From Pelargonium tetragonum (taxonomy: Eukaryota; Streptophyta; Magnoliopsida; Geraniales; Geraniaceae), in the NCBI GenBank assembly GCA_036897445.1, contig JAYMTL010000019.1:62001-126000 (forward strand): a DNA stretch of 64,000 bases, in the 5' to 3' direction. A program made the position numbers and the translations under genes. Under the pieces are notes generated by a model, which worked only from the letters and a program-made list of their open reading frames with translations, was not told the DNA's origin and made no database searches. Below are positions 49,001-61,600 of this stretch, one piece after another; positions within the stretch are counted from its first letter, which is position 1; each line of letters opens with the position of its first letter.

Positions 49001-51972
49001 AGAAACATTTCTTACTAAGTTTTTTATTCTATAGAATTCCGTATTATCAAGGCAAAGTCAAAAAGCAGACCCTAGAAAGTCTTTTAGGCCGGGCTATCTA
49101 CTAAGTTTGAAAGCCTGTTAAGCTAGGATTCAACATCTCAAATTGAGTTTAAAAGTGTGTTCCCACAGGGTTTTCAAGTTTCTTATTTCTTTGCTCTTGT
49201 GATGTGTATTAGTTAAACAGGCACAAAATTCCTATACCCTACTCTACTTCTACGAAATAAGCAAAAACAGGGCGGGGCTTTCGAAGCCTTGTCGTTGTAT
49301 ATAAAATATAGATGCCCGCTGGTAGGAAGACTTTTGGGTGTTGTTAGAATGCGTTTGAGTAATACCTATATTATAGTAGAATAAATTAAATAAAGAAAAC
49401 CTTGGTAAGCAGAAGTTGTTACAAGAGCAGTAAATTTCTTAAAAGAGCCCTAGCAAGGGTTCCGCGAGATTACTACTTTCGTTTAAAATGAATTTACAAT
49501 ACAAAAGGTATAGCCAGTAAAAAATGAGTACTAGAATTTATTCATGATGACCCCAAATCCTCCGGCGGGTATTAGTCCTCGAAAAACTCGTTATCCTTAA
49601 AAGCGTAGTTTTTTATTTGGATATAGCAAAAGGAGCCATAGACACCCTCTATAGTAATGGCTGCTCAAAAAGAAGTCCTTGTTACTTGACGCGTAAATCT
49701 GACAAGCCTTAAAAACGTCTAAATGTATAAAAGAATTCTCAAGGATAAGAAGAGCTACTCATTGTATTAAACTGGGGGGGGCTGCCTTTTTTGGTCTAAT
49801 CGCAGAGAGTTCTTGCTGAAATTTCTAAGTGCCCAAACAGAGCAATAGGAGGAATTAAAGCTAAAATTTTGTTACAGGATTCCCTAAGGGCTTCGCACCT
49901 TTTCCTTCCGCGCTCAAAGTCTTTCACTACAGGGCGTAAAGCTACGGATTTTCTGTACTTTGAACTTTTCTCACTACAAATTTTCTTTTAACCCGTTCTA
50001 AATACTTACCTTGTATCATCCGCGGGAGTCTAGTGTAGTTTTTTCTGTAGGACTTTATCCTTGATTTTTAATACCGAACGTGCTAAGATATATATATTTC
50101 TCCGCAAAACTCTTGTAAAATATAAGAGCAAGTTGAGTAGAATTTTACGAACCAGCTCTTGAAGAGGAAAGCCCAAAAAGCAAGCTCGGAGGATCGTTTA
50201 TCTTGTGGTCCTGCAAAACTTACAAAAATTTTTGTTAATTTAGTTGTAGAAGTATCCTATTTCTTTTTATAGTAACCTTGTGGAATCTTCCCCGGTTAAC
50301 TGAAAGGGACTAGAGTTGTAAAAAGCATTATCACGAGTAGGGTAGCTGACTTCAACTGCTCCCCGAGAGACTCTTCTTTTTTTGTGTCAATAAAGAAGTA
50401 GACTTGCTTTTAAGTTTTGACTTTGAAATTCTGTCTCTAGACTTGGATAGGATGGGCTTTCTATACCTAATTAAGCTACAGTGGCTTAAGTTTGTACTGG
50501 GATTTCATAGTATGCAGCCAGAGTTGCTTGCTTTTTGGTAAAGAAAAGAGACTCGTTCATTAAATTTGGAGTATCCCTTCAGTATAAGATATAAGAAAAG
50601 TTAACGCAACAAAAAGCACAGCGGACTCTTTAATATGGGTGTTTCTAGTAGCTAGTATATCATTTTAAGGCCTTTAGAACTTGTATGAGCAGGAACCAAA
50701 GCCTTCTATCTTGATAATGTGTCTTTCCTTTTTTACTGACCCTCGACCTAAGAATTTTATCTAACAGATACACAGAAAGCTATGTCTAATTAAAGCCAAG
50801 ACTTCAATTTTCAAGAATATTTTAGTACTTAGTCCTAATCAAAAGCACCCAATTTCATTCGTAAAACCCCTTTAGCACCCTTTCGTGTGGGGATTCTATT
50901 ATAAAATTTCGAGGGCAAATCCTTAACCTAAAAGTCTATTTCCCTCGGCTTAGACACTACAAACCCCTAGTCTTGTGTTTACTGAAGTCGAAAACTAACT
51001 CAAAAGTCTGTAGCTTAATACCAATAAAAATTCCAACAAGGTATATCCCCACATATATTATTAGTTAACCCAATTTTAGAAAACTCCGTACTCGTTATTA
51101 ATCAAAATCAAAGAAGACTTGAACTCAAAAGCGCTATACCATACCTTAGTATAGTTTTCCTTAACTCCAAAGGTAAGTTAGCCTGTTCAATCAATGGGTT
51201 TCCTCAGATAAACTTAACCTTGTCTTCATTAAAAAAGTAATTTACTACTTTAGAATTAAGAAATTCCTTATGAAAATACCTTGGGATTGCTGTTTTACTA
51301 AGCGGGTTTTATATTAAGAGTTCTAAAGAAGCTTTTAGTTAAAGAGAAGCAAATTTCTTGTTATGGTTTTCAACCTAGGGGCCCCTTTACCCGGGAAGTT
51401 CTATTGTGCTTTTTATATCCTCTGGATTCCAGCTTAACGAGTTTATTGAATAAAGAGTAAGTATTATAAGAATTTCAAATTGACGCCTTTCCGTAATAGT
51501 TTTTTTAGTTAATTTAAAGGTCTAACCGGAGCATTTTAGAATGAAAGTAAGAAGTCTTTTTTACAAAGTTGTGGGCAGTATCTGGATATTCTGAGAATAG
51601 GGCAAGCGTAGATCTAAGGAGTCTAGTCGCAGCTTCTGAGTAGGAATAAAGATCTATAAAAAGAAAAGGAACCCATTCCACTAGGAATTTGACAGACAGA
51701 TGATATTTAGGAAATTCTAATAAAGAGAAAGCTAGGAGCTTGGATATTTTGTAAAGGTAAGTCACTAAGTTCAAGAGCGAGTTTCCTTAAGCTTAAGTCT
51801 TTTAGGAGAAGCTAGGTTATTTGGCAAGAGTTAACAGGTGAAAGGAACCCTTTTAAAGCGATTCGGAGGGCAACTACCTACTATCTAAAATATTAAGGAA
51901 TTCCTAGTAATAAAAAGTGAAGCTTGCTAGAGCTAGGCATTCTCATGAGCTTGTATGCAGGACTCAACAAAT

Positions 51973-51990
51973 CCGGATAAGCCGGATAAG
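51973..51990. repeat. Exact 9-bp tandem doublet
   Basis: CCGGATAAG occurs twice in contact. It is notable because the unit is richer in G+C than most of the window. Confidence 0.92.
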
Positions 51991-52038
51991 TATAAATTCT
52001 AATATAAAAAGGGGTTCCTTATATGTATCAGGGACAAA

Positions 52039-52055
52039 AAGGTAATGTAATTAAG
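52039..52055 (+). repeat. Copy of the dispersed 17-mer AAGGTAATGTAATTAAG
   Basis: Exact copy preceded by GGACAAA and followed by TCTATAGG. Confidence 0.95.
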
Positions 52056-53101
52056 TCTATAGGCCAGTAACACTAAGCTTTGATATATCTCGTACAAGTA
52101 TTAAAATAGGTAGGAAACCAGGGACTAGCAACTCGTGTTAGTTAGGGATTTGAATACATAGTTTAGGTCATAAGTTTTTTTGCCAATTCCTTTGAGATGG
52201 ATTTCCTTGCTACAACGAATACATAAAAATCGATATATGGACGGGGGTCAAAACCTTTTTACTAAGAAATTTGACTCGTTCTAACCAAGTACAAGGTACA
52301 ACCTTAAGGGAAGCCTATAAGATATTAGGCACTAAATTAAATAAAGAAAATATTGGTAAGGTCGGCTTTTGCAAACTTTTTTATAAGAGTCTTCATTACG
52401 CCGTTTACTTATAACTAAAAGCATTCCCAGGTTTCTAGAGTTTTCTCTTATTTTTGGAAACTTGTAGTTATCACTTTTTTGTTAATTTCTGGATTCTAAA
52501 ACTAGGATAGTAGTAAAGTATAGGGGAGAGAACTCTAGTTTAGTTATTTAATTTGGAGCCCTCAAAAGGGAATCCTGATGTTTTATGTACCAACCGGTTT
52601 TTGGATACTTAAAAGTCCCTATCTATAAGGAGTAAGATAAGTTTTAAGAACCCTTTTCTAGGGTTGGCTTTTAGTTATCTAACGTATTCTACGAAAAATT
52701 GAAACTTTTGCCCTCTAAAAGGATATAGTTGTATCTTCGAAAAGTCTTTTAGCCCATATCTACAAGGAATTTCTTAAATTCAATTAATTTAAGTATTATT
52801 ACTATTCCCGCAAAGCTGGGAGAGGCTTCGTCCTGCCTTCGGTATTGAGTATATTTCGAGTTTAGGTGGGCACCCTCTCTAAGGTAACTTTTTTAAGAGA
52901 ATCCCTAATATACTTGAAAGTTGCTGCGATGTCGCGGTCTGAAATATTGAAAAAGAAAAGCCTTATTATATTTTAGGGTGTCTAGAAGCCGGACTTGATA
53001 GGTACAAGATATCTCAGGTAAGAATAGAGTGAAGATTGCTTAAAAGACTTGCTTTGATTTACCGACTTTTAATAGCTAAACAAGCAAAGTCAATCCTATT
53101 C

Positions 53102-53119
53102 TTAACTAGATTAACTAGA
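53102..53119. repeat. Exact 9-bp tandem doublet
   Basis: TTAACTAGA occurs twice in contact. Confidence 0.9.
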
Positions 53120-53609
53120 ATTATTCTAATACTTTTCATATTCGTAGTAGAGCTTTTCCAAGGACTTATAGATATCAGGCTAAGACTAAAACAAGTTAAG
53201 TAGCTACCTGTAAAGTACAGTTATAATAGGAAAAATATCTTGCCTATAATCCGCTTCGTGGTTAGATCCCTTTGAAATAAACAAATTTTAGAAGTAGGAA
53301 ACCTTTTGCTTATGCTCAATTATAATAAAGAATTCTAAAGGCAAGCAAAGGGGAATCTGAAGACTAAACCTTTAACTGTTTAAATGAGGCATATAGGTGG
53401 CTTTCTAGAGGCTGGGTTTTCTTTCATTTCACAGCAGTACAAGCTTTTATAAGAGGAACCCCTAGGAAGATTGGGAATTAAAAAGTAAGAGTACAAATAC
53501 TTAAATCAGCTTTCTTAGAACACAGCACTGGACAAAAGCTTTTTCTTACTTATTCATTTCATTTTATTAGTAATAGGACTTTAAAAAGGAATGAAATTGC
53601 AGATCTTAT

Positions 53610-53740
53610 AAACAGAGCAAATGAAAATTTTTAGAAAAGCCTGTCTATCTAGAAGTATTAAGATGAAGAGAAGGTTAGTTCGCCTAAGAAAGCTACGATA
53701 CAGAATAGGAGAGAGTATAGCTACAGGTAATGCAATTAAG
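53610..53740 (+). other. Purine-rich island ending in a near copy of the 17-mer
   Basis: A purine-rich stretch with the word GAGAGTATAGCTACAGG runs directly into GGTAATGCAATTAAG (53726-53740), one mismatch from the family 15-mer core. In one frame it reads RLVRLRKLRYRIGESIATGN and then AIK, open for about 40 codons from an ATG near 53620. The Arg/Lys richness follows from the purine bias. Unrecognised. Confidence 0.35.
53725..53740 (+). repeat. Near copy of the dispersed 17-mer (one mismatch)
   Basis: AGGTAATGCAATTAAG differs from the family by one T-to-C change and lacks the first A. It lies on the plus strand like most copies. Confidence 0.85.
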
Positions 53741-54294
53741 TGTAGTAGCTCCTAAGAATCCTAATTTGAGTTTTGTATTTAACTAAGTATTGTAGTTTTT
53801 TCTAAAGCTCTAGGCTATCTATTTTCCTATATATTGTAAACTCGGTTTTCAGTTAGCAAGTTTTTTCATCATTCATAAAGTTATACTGCCTTGTCCTCTC
53901 TTCGGTAAGGAAGGGTAAGAAATAGAAAGAATAAGGGGTTTGACTCATGTTCTGCTTGTTTTAGAGTACCCGGTGAAAGCCAGCTTCTTGGGTAGCTAAA
54001 CTGTTGATAAATGCAATAATTTGTATAAACTTTTCTTGGCTAGCCTTTTAGATTTTATTTACTTAAATGTTTAATGTAAAGTTTTGTTTCCCGAATTTCT
54101 TAGTTGGCGGGACTTTGTAGTAAAAAGTAAGGCATTGCTTCTGTGTTCCCTTGTTTCCCTTTTCAGAGTTTTGGAGTTAAAGCTAAGGTAGCGGTTCCCG
54201 GGTCTAGTAAGAGTTAAAGTCTTTTTAACTTATTATAGAAATTTTAATCACTTTTACAGGTAATATAAACTAAGTGTAAATAAAAGGGAGGTAA

Positions 54295-54561
54295 GTCAGT
54301 TTTATAAGTAAAGTAATTAAGAGCTCCCAGGAATTCCAGAATGTAAAGAGTTTTTCTCTGAAGAGGGGTACAACCAAGGAAGTTCTATCTCTTAAGACTA
54401 CTAGTATACTGCTACAGAATATAGCCTATAACAAGAGATCGGGTAGACCAAAAAGAAGGGCTCATAAGAAAGAAGTTATAGGTAGACATAAGAAACAAGG
54501 GTATTCATACCTTATCTTATATAAGGTAATTAGGCAAGACTCCAGCGGAATCCTAAATTAA
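54295..54561 (+). other. 88-codon stop-free run without a usual start, inside a purine-rich island
   Basis: From GTC at 54295 the frame is open to TAA at 54559-54561, with no ATG, GTG or TTG in frame. The middle is very basic, with RSGRPKRRAHKKEVIGRHKK. That looks like a nucleic-acid-binding or ribosomal-protein segment, but matches none I know, and about twenty runs this long are expected by chance. The purine bias alone gives Lys and Arg codons. DNA around 54456-54490 resembles 11978-12010. Confidence 0.15.
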
Positions 54562-57500
54562 GTAGGTTAATAAGAGTCTATTAGTTGTCTGATTATTCCC
54601 GTTAAAACAGGTAAAGCGGAGTTACTTTAGTTCTAATAATAAGGTAGCTTGAATAGTAAAATATAAAAAACTTATATAGATAACTTCTATTAGAACCTGC
54701 GTACGCTACTTTCATTTTAGGGTGATGTACCCTTTCTTTGTCCTAAGTTAATGTAAACTCTAAAGTCATCTACCAAATGTCTTACAAAGAAATTAACTTA
54801 TTTTATTTTACAAAAGGGGTAAGTTCTAGTACAATTTTTGAAAGGCTCTTTACTTTTTGTCTTTACATTCCTTTAGATATCCTTCTTACTGCCTTGCGGG
54901 GTTAAAGTGCTTCCCCTTTTTACTTTACAACTCCCGTTTATTATTATTAAGAGATTTTAACAAAATGAAAGAATACCTAGGAACAATTTAATATATAATA
55001 AAAAACGCCTAGGGAAACTCCTTACTTAGCTATTACACCGTATACTTATTGAATCTAGTTCAGAAGAATAGATGGAAACTATTAACATAGGAATTGTTAA
55101 GGCATTCTTAATAAAATGTATACAAGCTGTATGCAGCGGTTGTTTAATCCGGTTTTCCCGGTCTGGTTTAAGAGTCCGGAGAATTCCAATAGGCTCTTGG
55201 GGGAAGTAAAAACATCCGTTTCAAGAGTATACTACAAGGTTTTTTTCCAAATCAAGATATATTAAGAAGCACTTTATCACTTTATACAGGTATTTATCAG
55301 TACAGTAACTTACATACCCATTTTACAAGGGTTCCGAAACTTGTATTGTGATTAAAAAGTCTTCACAACTCCGGGTTTAGCTTAAAGGCTCTTATCTACG
55401 AATCCTAATCTTAACCGGAAGAAGGAAACATTTAATCAGGTATCCCCTTAATTATCGAAAAAAGAATGCAAAAGTCTAAGAGCCGAGCTAGGTATTTGGT
55501 ACTTTATTACAGCTAAAAGGTCCAGGAACCCAGGAATTCTTAAATACTGAAGAGAGAATTCCTTTATAGATAATTAGATAAAAGTTCTAAAAATTCTGAT
55601 AATTAATTCTTCTTGGATTTTGTCTGTTTATAAGATCCGGTTCATTAACAAAGACTCTTAGTGCTTTGTCTATAGGCAGCCTAAGCCCAGCTTTGTATCG
55701 GTAGACAATTGAAAAAAAAAGACTTAGTCCTTTTGAGATAAAGTTTTTAAAAGAAGGTTTTCTTTCAATTAGTATTACGCTTTAGTACAAAAGATAAGGT
55801 ACTGTAGTAATAACCGCGGCTAAGCTAAATCCATTTCAAAGGATACGATCTAGTTTTAGGTTATATCCAGGTCGAACTCTTGATAGTAAAAAGTTTACAA
55901 AATTACTTAACAAATCTTATGGAACCCTTTCCCCTTTATCAAATAAGGGTCGGTTTGGCACATCCTTAAGCAAGGGATTCGGCTAATATCAGCAATACAA
56001 AAGAACTTTAACAGGGATACTTTTGGGTTAAAAAGCAGGACGGGAAGCTTTTTTCAGGCAGCCTCTTTTGGAGGTTAGAGCAAAACGGTAGTAAATCTTG
56101 GATCAGTAGAATTCCTTTTGTATTTTGCAACCTTTTTTGTTTTATTTTATAAATATAAAAGGGGCTACTGGGTAATCCTTTAGAAAACCTTATTATAACT
56201 AGTAAGTTAGTAAGAGAGAAAAGCTTCGCCTATGAGAAGGTTCCTTGTTTCGTCAATTTTGATACACTAATTGGCCAGAAAGTACTACTTTAACTCTATT
56301 TAATTATAAGTCTTAAATCCAATTGCGGAGATTCAAAAGGAAAACTCAAAAAATCTCTTGAATTTCTTAAGTAAGTAAAAAGATTGGCATATTATTTAAA
56401 GTTTTATATCACGTTGCTTCTAGGTATGCACTAAGGTTATAGGCTTATTTTGATAGTCTATTTTAGAAGAAAGACTTTGCGTTTTATTAAACGCCGGTTT
56501 TTATTTAAAAAGAACCTGCAAAAACTAAAGCTAGGGTTCTTACTCATTATTTGGTGAGAGTAACTCATATACTATCCCCTTACTTTTGAGGATTTCCTTC
56601 AAAATGCTGCTTACTTTACATATGTTAATAATTTTTATGCTTCTGAAAAAACCAAGCAAAGTTCCCCTAATGTAGTAAGCCGCCCCTTTTTGAAGCTGAG
56701 ATTATCACAGGATATTAATGCACCCGGGTTCTAAATACTACCAACCCACTTTTCAACGTAAGATAGAGACTCCTAGGTTTCAATAAAATCATTAAGAGGT
56801 ATAAGCGCTAGGGTAAAGGTACCCTGGATAATACTGTAATCCTTTTTCTATAGATCTACCATAATTGCTAAGCCAAGACAGCCGATTTCCATTAAGTCAA
56901 AAAAGAAGGCCCAAGTAATTCCAGTTTACTCAAAGAGTTACATTAAAGGTCCTTCTTTAGCTACATAAAACTTTAGTCTTGCAAAGTAAAGAATATGAAA
57001 TCTAAATAGGCTTGAAATAAAGTTCTGCTAAAGGTTACCCACTGGGATACTAAAGGATTCCCGGAGACACGCCCAAGGTATCCTAGTAATTAGAATCTTT
57101 ATTTACATAAGAAATTAGCATCTTTGAAAAGGCAGCCTCGTAGTATAATTTTGCAGTAAATTATACCTTGTAAAAGAGATTTCGATTAAAGCACGTGGTA
57201 ATCCTAAAGTCGAGTAGTGTAGCAAATAAAGTGAATTTTTTTCGTTCTGAATAAAGAAGCTCTTTTGTCTTCTGCAGTCAAGAGACAGGTATATTGTATT
57301 TACGAAAATCACAAGCAGCTACTTACGAGTATTCTGGAAACCCCGCAATAAACTGAGAAGGATCCCTGTCTGCTGTTTACTAGCTTCAATTTTATCCTGG
57401 TAACTCTAATAGGAATGAGTGAAGCTTTAAATCCATAAGACTTGCGTGGCAAACTTTTATGCGGCAAGCAAACGGATAAGGGCTACCCCTTTAGATAGAA

Positions 57501-58542
57501 TAACACTTAAACGAGATTCTTTCCCGAATTCGGGGCATACCTTATTCGGCACTTTTTCAGGTATAGGAGAATGTATCACAAAAAAGCCTTCTACTTATAG
57601 TAAGGGACACGGGCCTAAAAATCTTTTGGTACAATTTAACAAAAACAAGCTCTAAATTTCGATAAAAAGTTCCGGCAATTATAAGAGAACTGGCTTGGGC
57701 AGAGCTTCTTAAGATTCTTGCGCAGTATAAACATAAGTCAAAGGTTTTTTATAGACTCTCTCAGATTTAGTAGATTTAGGCCCTTCATATATATAACTAA
57801 ACTTATAAAGGGAGCAATTCAGGACAAAGAGCCTATAATCGAAGTCTTGTAACACTCTTAAAACTTGGAATTTATAATGTAGTATACTAAAATTCTGGAG
57901 CTTCAAAAGAGTAATCAAACGATCAAGATTTTTTATGCTACGAAAAGAGGATTGTAATCTTTATTTGATGGTGTAATAGTAAATCTAATAGGGGTTTATA
58001 CTTCAATTTCTAGTAACTCGGTACTAACTGCGTTTAAGTGTACTCTTAGATATCTAAGTTTCCAAATAGAATTTTTAGTATATAAGAGCCTAGATTTTTA
58101 GCTTCCGACAATCATAAGGATTGCCCCCCCTCAGTGGATCGCGCTTTTTATACGGGGCATCTTTTATAATAAATGGAGTTCCTTTTTTGTACCTGACGGC
58201 CCTTTTGTTGGCAAACGCAATTGCCAATTTTAGAGTAGGAAGGCTCCTTTCCCACCATAAAGACAATATCCCTTAGACTCTTCTACAGCAAGCGGTTTCA
58301 GTTGATAACATTTAACCCAAGGTCTTTGAATCAAGCAGGAAAGAAAGATTATAGCATAATAAAACGACAGAGTTGTAGGTATTTTACTAATGTCGGGAGA
58401 TCTTGAAAGTGCTAACTATATCTTGGAATGATACAATATAAGACATTACACAAGGGAAGCCTTATAAAAGTAAAAGCACTTAAATGACAAATGGATTTAG
58501 TAAAAGACTCCTAGGTAAATGAAACGCGGGCTTATAAGGGTC

Positions 58543-58690
58543 TAGCTCCAATAAAAAAGACTAAGAAAGCTGAAGGCAGGGAATCTAGATAAGAAGAGTA
58601 AGCTACAGAGTAAGAGTCTAGGCAAGACAAGAGGGGTGTAGCTATGAAACAAAAGTCAGTCTATAAGAGTAACAAACAAACAAAGAAGGG
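58543..58690 (+). other. Purine-rich island
   Basis: The plus strand is strongly purine-rich with AAGAAGAGTAAG, GAGTAAGAGTCTAGG and TAAGAGTAAC words, similar in texture to the islands at 11.9, 30.3, 41.6 and 54.4 kb. Several short Lys-rich frames are present, none over 30 codons. No promoter, RNA fold or family recognised. Confidence 0.4.
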
Positions 58691-61600
58691 TTGACATCTA
58701 AGTTCCTATTTGAGAAGGAAGCTATAGTACAAGTACATAGGGTCTTTAAGAGTTTTTCCAATCGTGAAACTCGAGAAACGTGACATTTAAATTCAAGCTC
58801 TGTTAGAGGTAGAGAAATAGGATTCTCGATGGGATTTCTTTTTTGTTTTTAGTTAATTAAAGTAAAGAGTCTACTTATCGAGGTTCCTAGCTCTACGTAA
58901 GTATAGGAAATTTCTCTCGCCGAGCTAATGCCTTCTTTTTGTCTAGAATATGATAAATCTACTTTTAAAGATCTCGGAGAGCTGTGGAGTTACAGCCAAA
59001 AGTGAGGAAGAAAGATTTTACAGCCGGGAAAAGTTTAGTAAACCCTAACAACTAGAAGTATTTCGTACAAAGTAATTAGTTAACACCTAGGGATTATAAG
59101 TAAGAACTCCTAGCAAATACGCAAGAATCTAATAAATCAGGGAAGAGAAAAAACTTTCAAAGGCAAAAGCTTCGAACATTACTAAACTTAGTAAATAGTT
59201 CGTTACGTGATAAGGAGACTCTTAAAAAATTTTAGGAAATTAGTAAGCGGAATCTTATGCTAGTCGATTACTTTAACTATAATTTAGACCGGGATCAAGA
59301 GAGTGCTCCTAATTGAATCCATATCCTAGGTGTTTAGAGTTTAGTATTCACTTACGCGTAAAGTATCCTCGAAGTCATTTAGTAATTCAATATCAACCGG
59401 GAACCTCGTAAATATCAGCTAATCTAATTTCTGCCTATACTATCTAGGAAGTCTTTGGTCGGGTGAGTCAATTCCTGGGATTGTAAGAGACTTTTTTTAT
59501 TCCAATGTATATAGCAGTTCTTTTTTAACAGCTTATAATTACCTTAATTCTTAAAGTCTCTACTAGGAATAGGTAACTTCTTGTGTGGATAAAGCTTAGT
59601 CATTACTCAAAACTCAAAAGGGTCCTGAAAAAGTCTTCTTCAGATACTGACTCAATAAAATTGTAAAAACCTTGGTAAAAAAGGACTCCTTTAGATCAAC
59701 TTTTATATAACTTACAGCCAATAAGATATGCCAATCAAAAAGGGAAGCTAAAATACCTCATTTTTTTGGTTAGGAACTTGACTTCTGATCTTATTTATTT
59801 AGTTTCATTTTTTAATAAAGTAAGTTTTAGTTTCCTCTATTTAGGTACACCCAGGAATATTTCTTAGTTGATTGCAGGGTCTGTTATTAAGTAAAAGTAA
59901 TAAGAGTCTGCTAGTTCCTTTTAAGGGGTACTGGTCTGCATCGCATATTGTTTAGAGTTGAATCCTTTACAGGTTCAATTAAAAATAAGGAGAACCTTTT
60001 TTGCTACTCTATTTAATGTTACCTACCCGGTTTTCATTTTTAGTCCTACTAGATAAAGATAAAATAACTATAACTAACAGAGCATAAATCCCCTGCGCTA
60101 TAAGAGCCTGCGCACTACTCAAAAGAATCCATACTTCTTCATTTTTATATTAGAGTATGCAACCCTTGTAAAAGTATACTAACATTGCTAAATTTCCAGC
60201 CGAGCTATAGCGTACAACTGGTAGGGTCTAGTATTAGGATAGATAAAGACTTCTTCTAAGCGGTAACTCCTTTTTATCTTTGCTTTTAAAGGCAACAGCC
60301 CTCAGAACCTGTCCGTTTTAAGTAGGAATAGTAAGTACCCCACGCTTTGCAAGCAAGACTTTGTCCCCTAATTCCATAAGACCCATAAGTTCAGGCTGAC
60401 TGAAATAGAAAGTGAACTTATATAGCCCCAAACACTTTGTTTCTACAAAAATCACTCTAATGGCATCTCGGGTTTTTTGTAAAACTTTACTAGCAAGTTT
60501 TTTCGCTGTTAACCAGAAAATTTCTTCTGTATAAACTTAAGGAAAGTCATTTTGTGAATCTAGATCTTAATCTCTAAGCAGCGTAACCCGCCCTACTCTG
60601 CGATTTGACTTTAATAGAAGTTCCTATATCTCAGCAAGTAGAGAATACTCAAATTGTGCTAGTAATTAAGGAAAGATCTCCACAGTGTTAGTTATTTCTC
60701 AGAAAAGTTTGGGGATTCTTTTTAAATAGCAGTCTTTTGAATCCTAGGCCCTTTTTGTAAGTAACGCGTATGCAATCCTCTTCTATCTACTGTCTTCTTG
60801 GCTTCGTTGTAAGGTACCCTAATAGGAAGACCTGAAACAGGTTTTTGTTATTCTATTATTAAGATTTAGGGCACTCTCACCAGCGCAAACTCAGAAACAA
60901 ATTTTTAAGGTTTTAGCCTAATTAGAAAAAAATTTGTAATGTCTTTGTATATGAAATAGATAGGGGATTTCTCTTAATTTAATGACAGGTATAGTCTTTT
61001 TACACCTTAAAGGGTACTCAAACTAGAAGTGTATAAAGGAAGCTTTTCTCATAGGTACAAGGAGGAGTCCTCAAATCTAGTTTCGTTCCTTATTTCTCTT
61101 TTCAAATGCTTTTAAAAGGGCACTTTACACGAACTGAAGAGTAGTCAAGTATAGCTTTCCTTACCGAAACCTAGTCGTTTTCAGGAAAGTATATAGTGAT
61201 CAACAGGTGGTTAAGTTCACAAAAATCCGGGATCCTTTTTCTTCTAGTTCAGATAAAAACTCGAAATTTGTTCTAGTAATGAAAGGGTCCTAAGGGAGTT
61301 AAAAGGAGTACTTTGTTAAGAATATGACTTGAACTAAACCTAAAGAAATTTACGAAGTATATCTAGTACAACTACAGGTGCTTTAGTAACAATAAGGATA
61401 GCCTCCGTTTCTAATCTAATACGCGGGAGGGGCTGTTCTAGTAAATTTGTAACTAAAGGAGAGCTTTTATTTCTTACTTGGATCCTGTTTTCAAGACAAG
61501 AAGATTTTCCGCATAAAAAACGAGTTAAGTATAATTATAAAAGACATTTATTCTATATGAGAATATGAGACACTCAACTAAAAGGGGGCCCTCGCGCTTT

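Noticed and set aside
54185-54215. CTAAGGTAGCG resembling the large-subunit rRNA core
   Set aside because: The 11-base match is isolated. The following AAATTCCTTG and other universally conserved LSU words are absent nearby.
18767-59297. 17-base exact match AATTTAGACCGGGATCA at 18767-18783 and 59281-59297
   Set aside because: About one exact 17-base match between some pair of places is expected by chance in 64 kb of this composition, and the flanks do not extend it.
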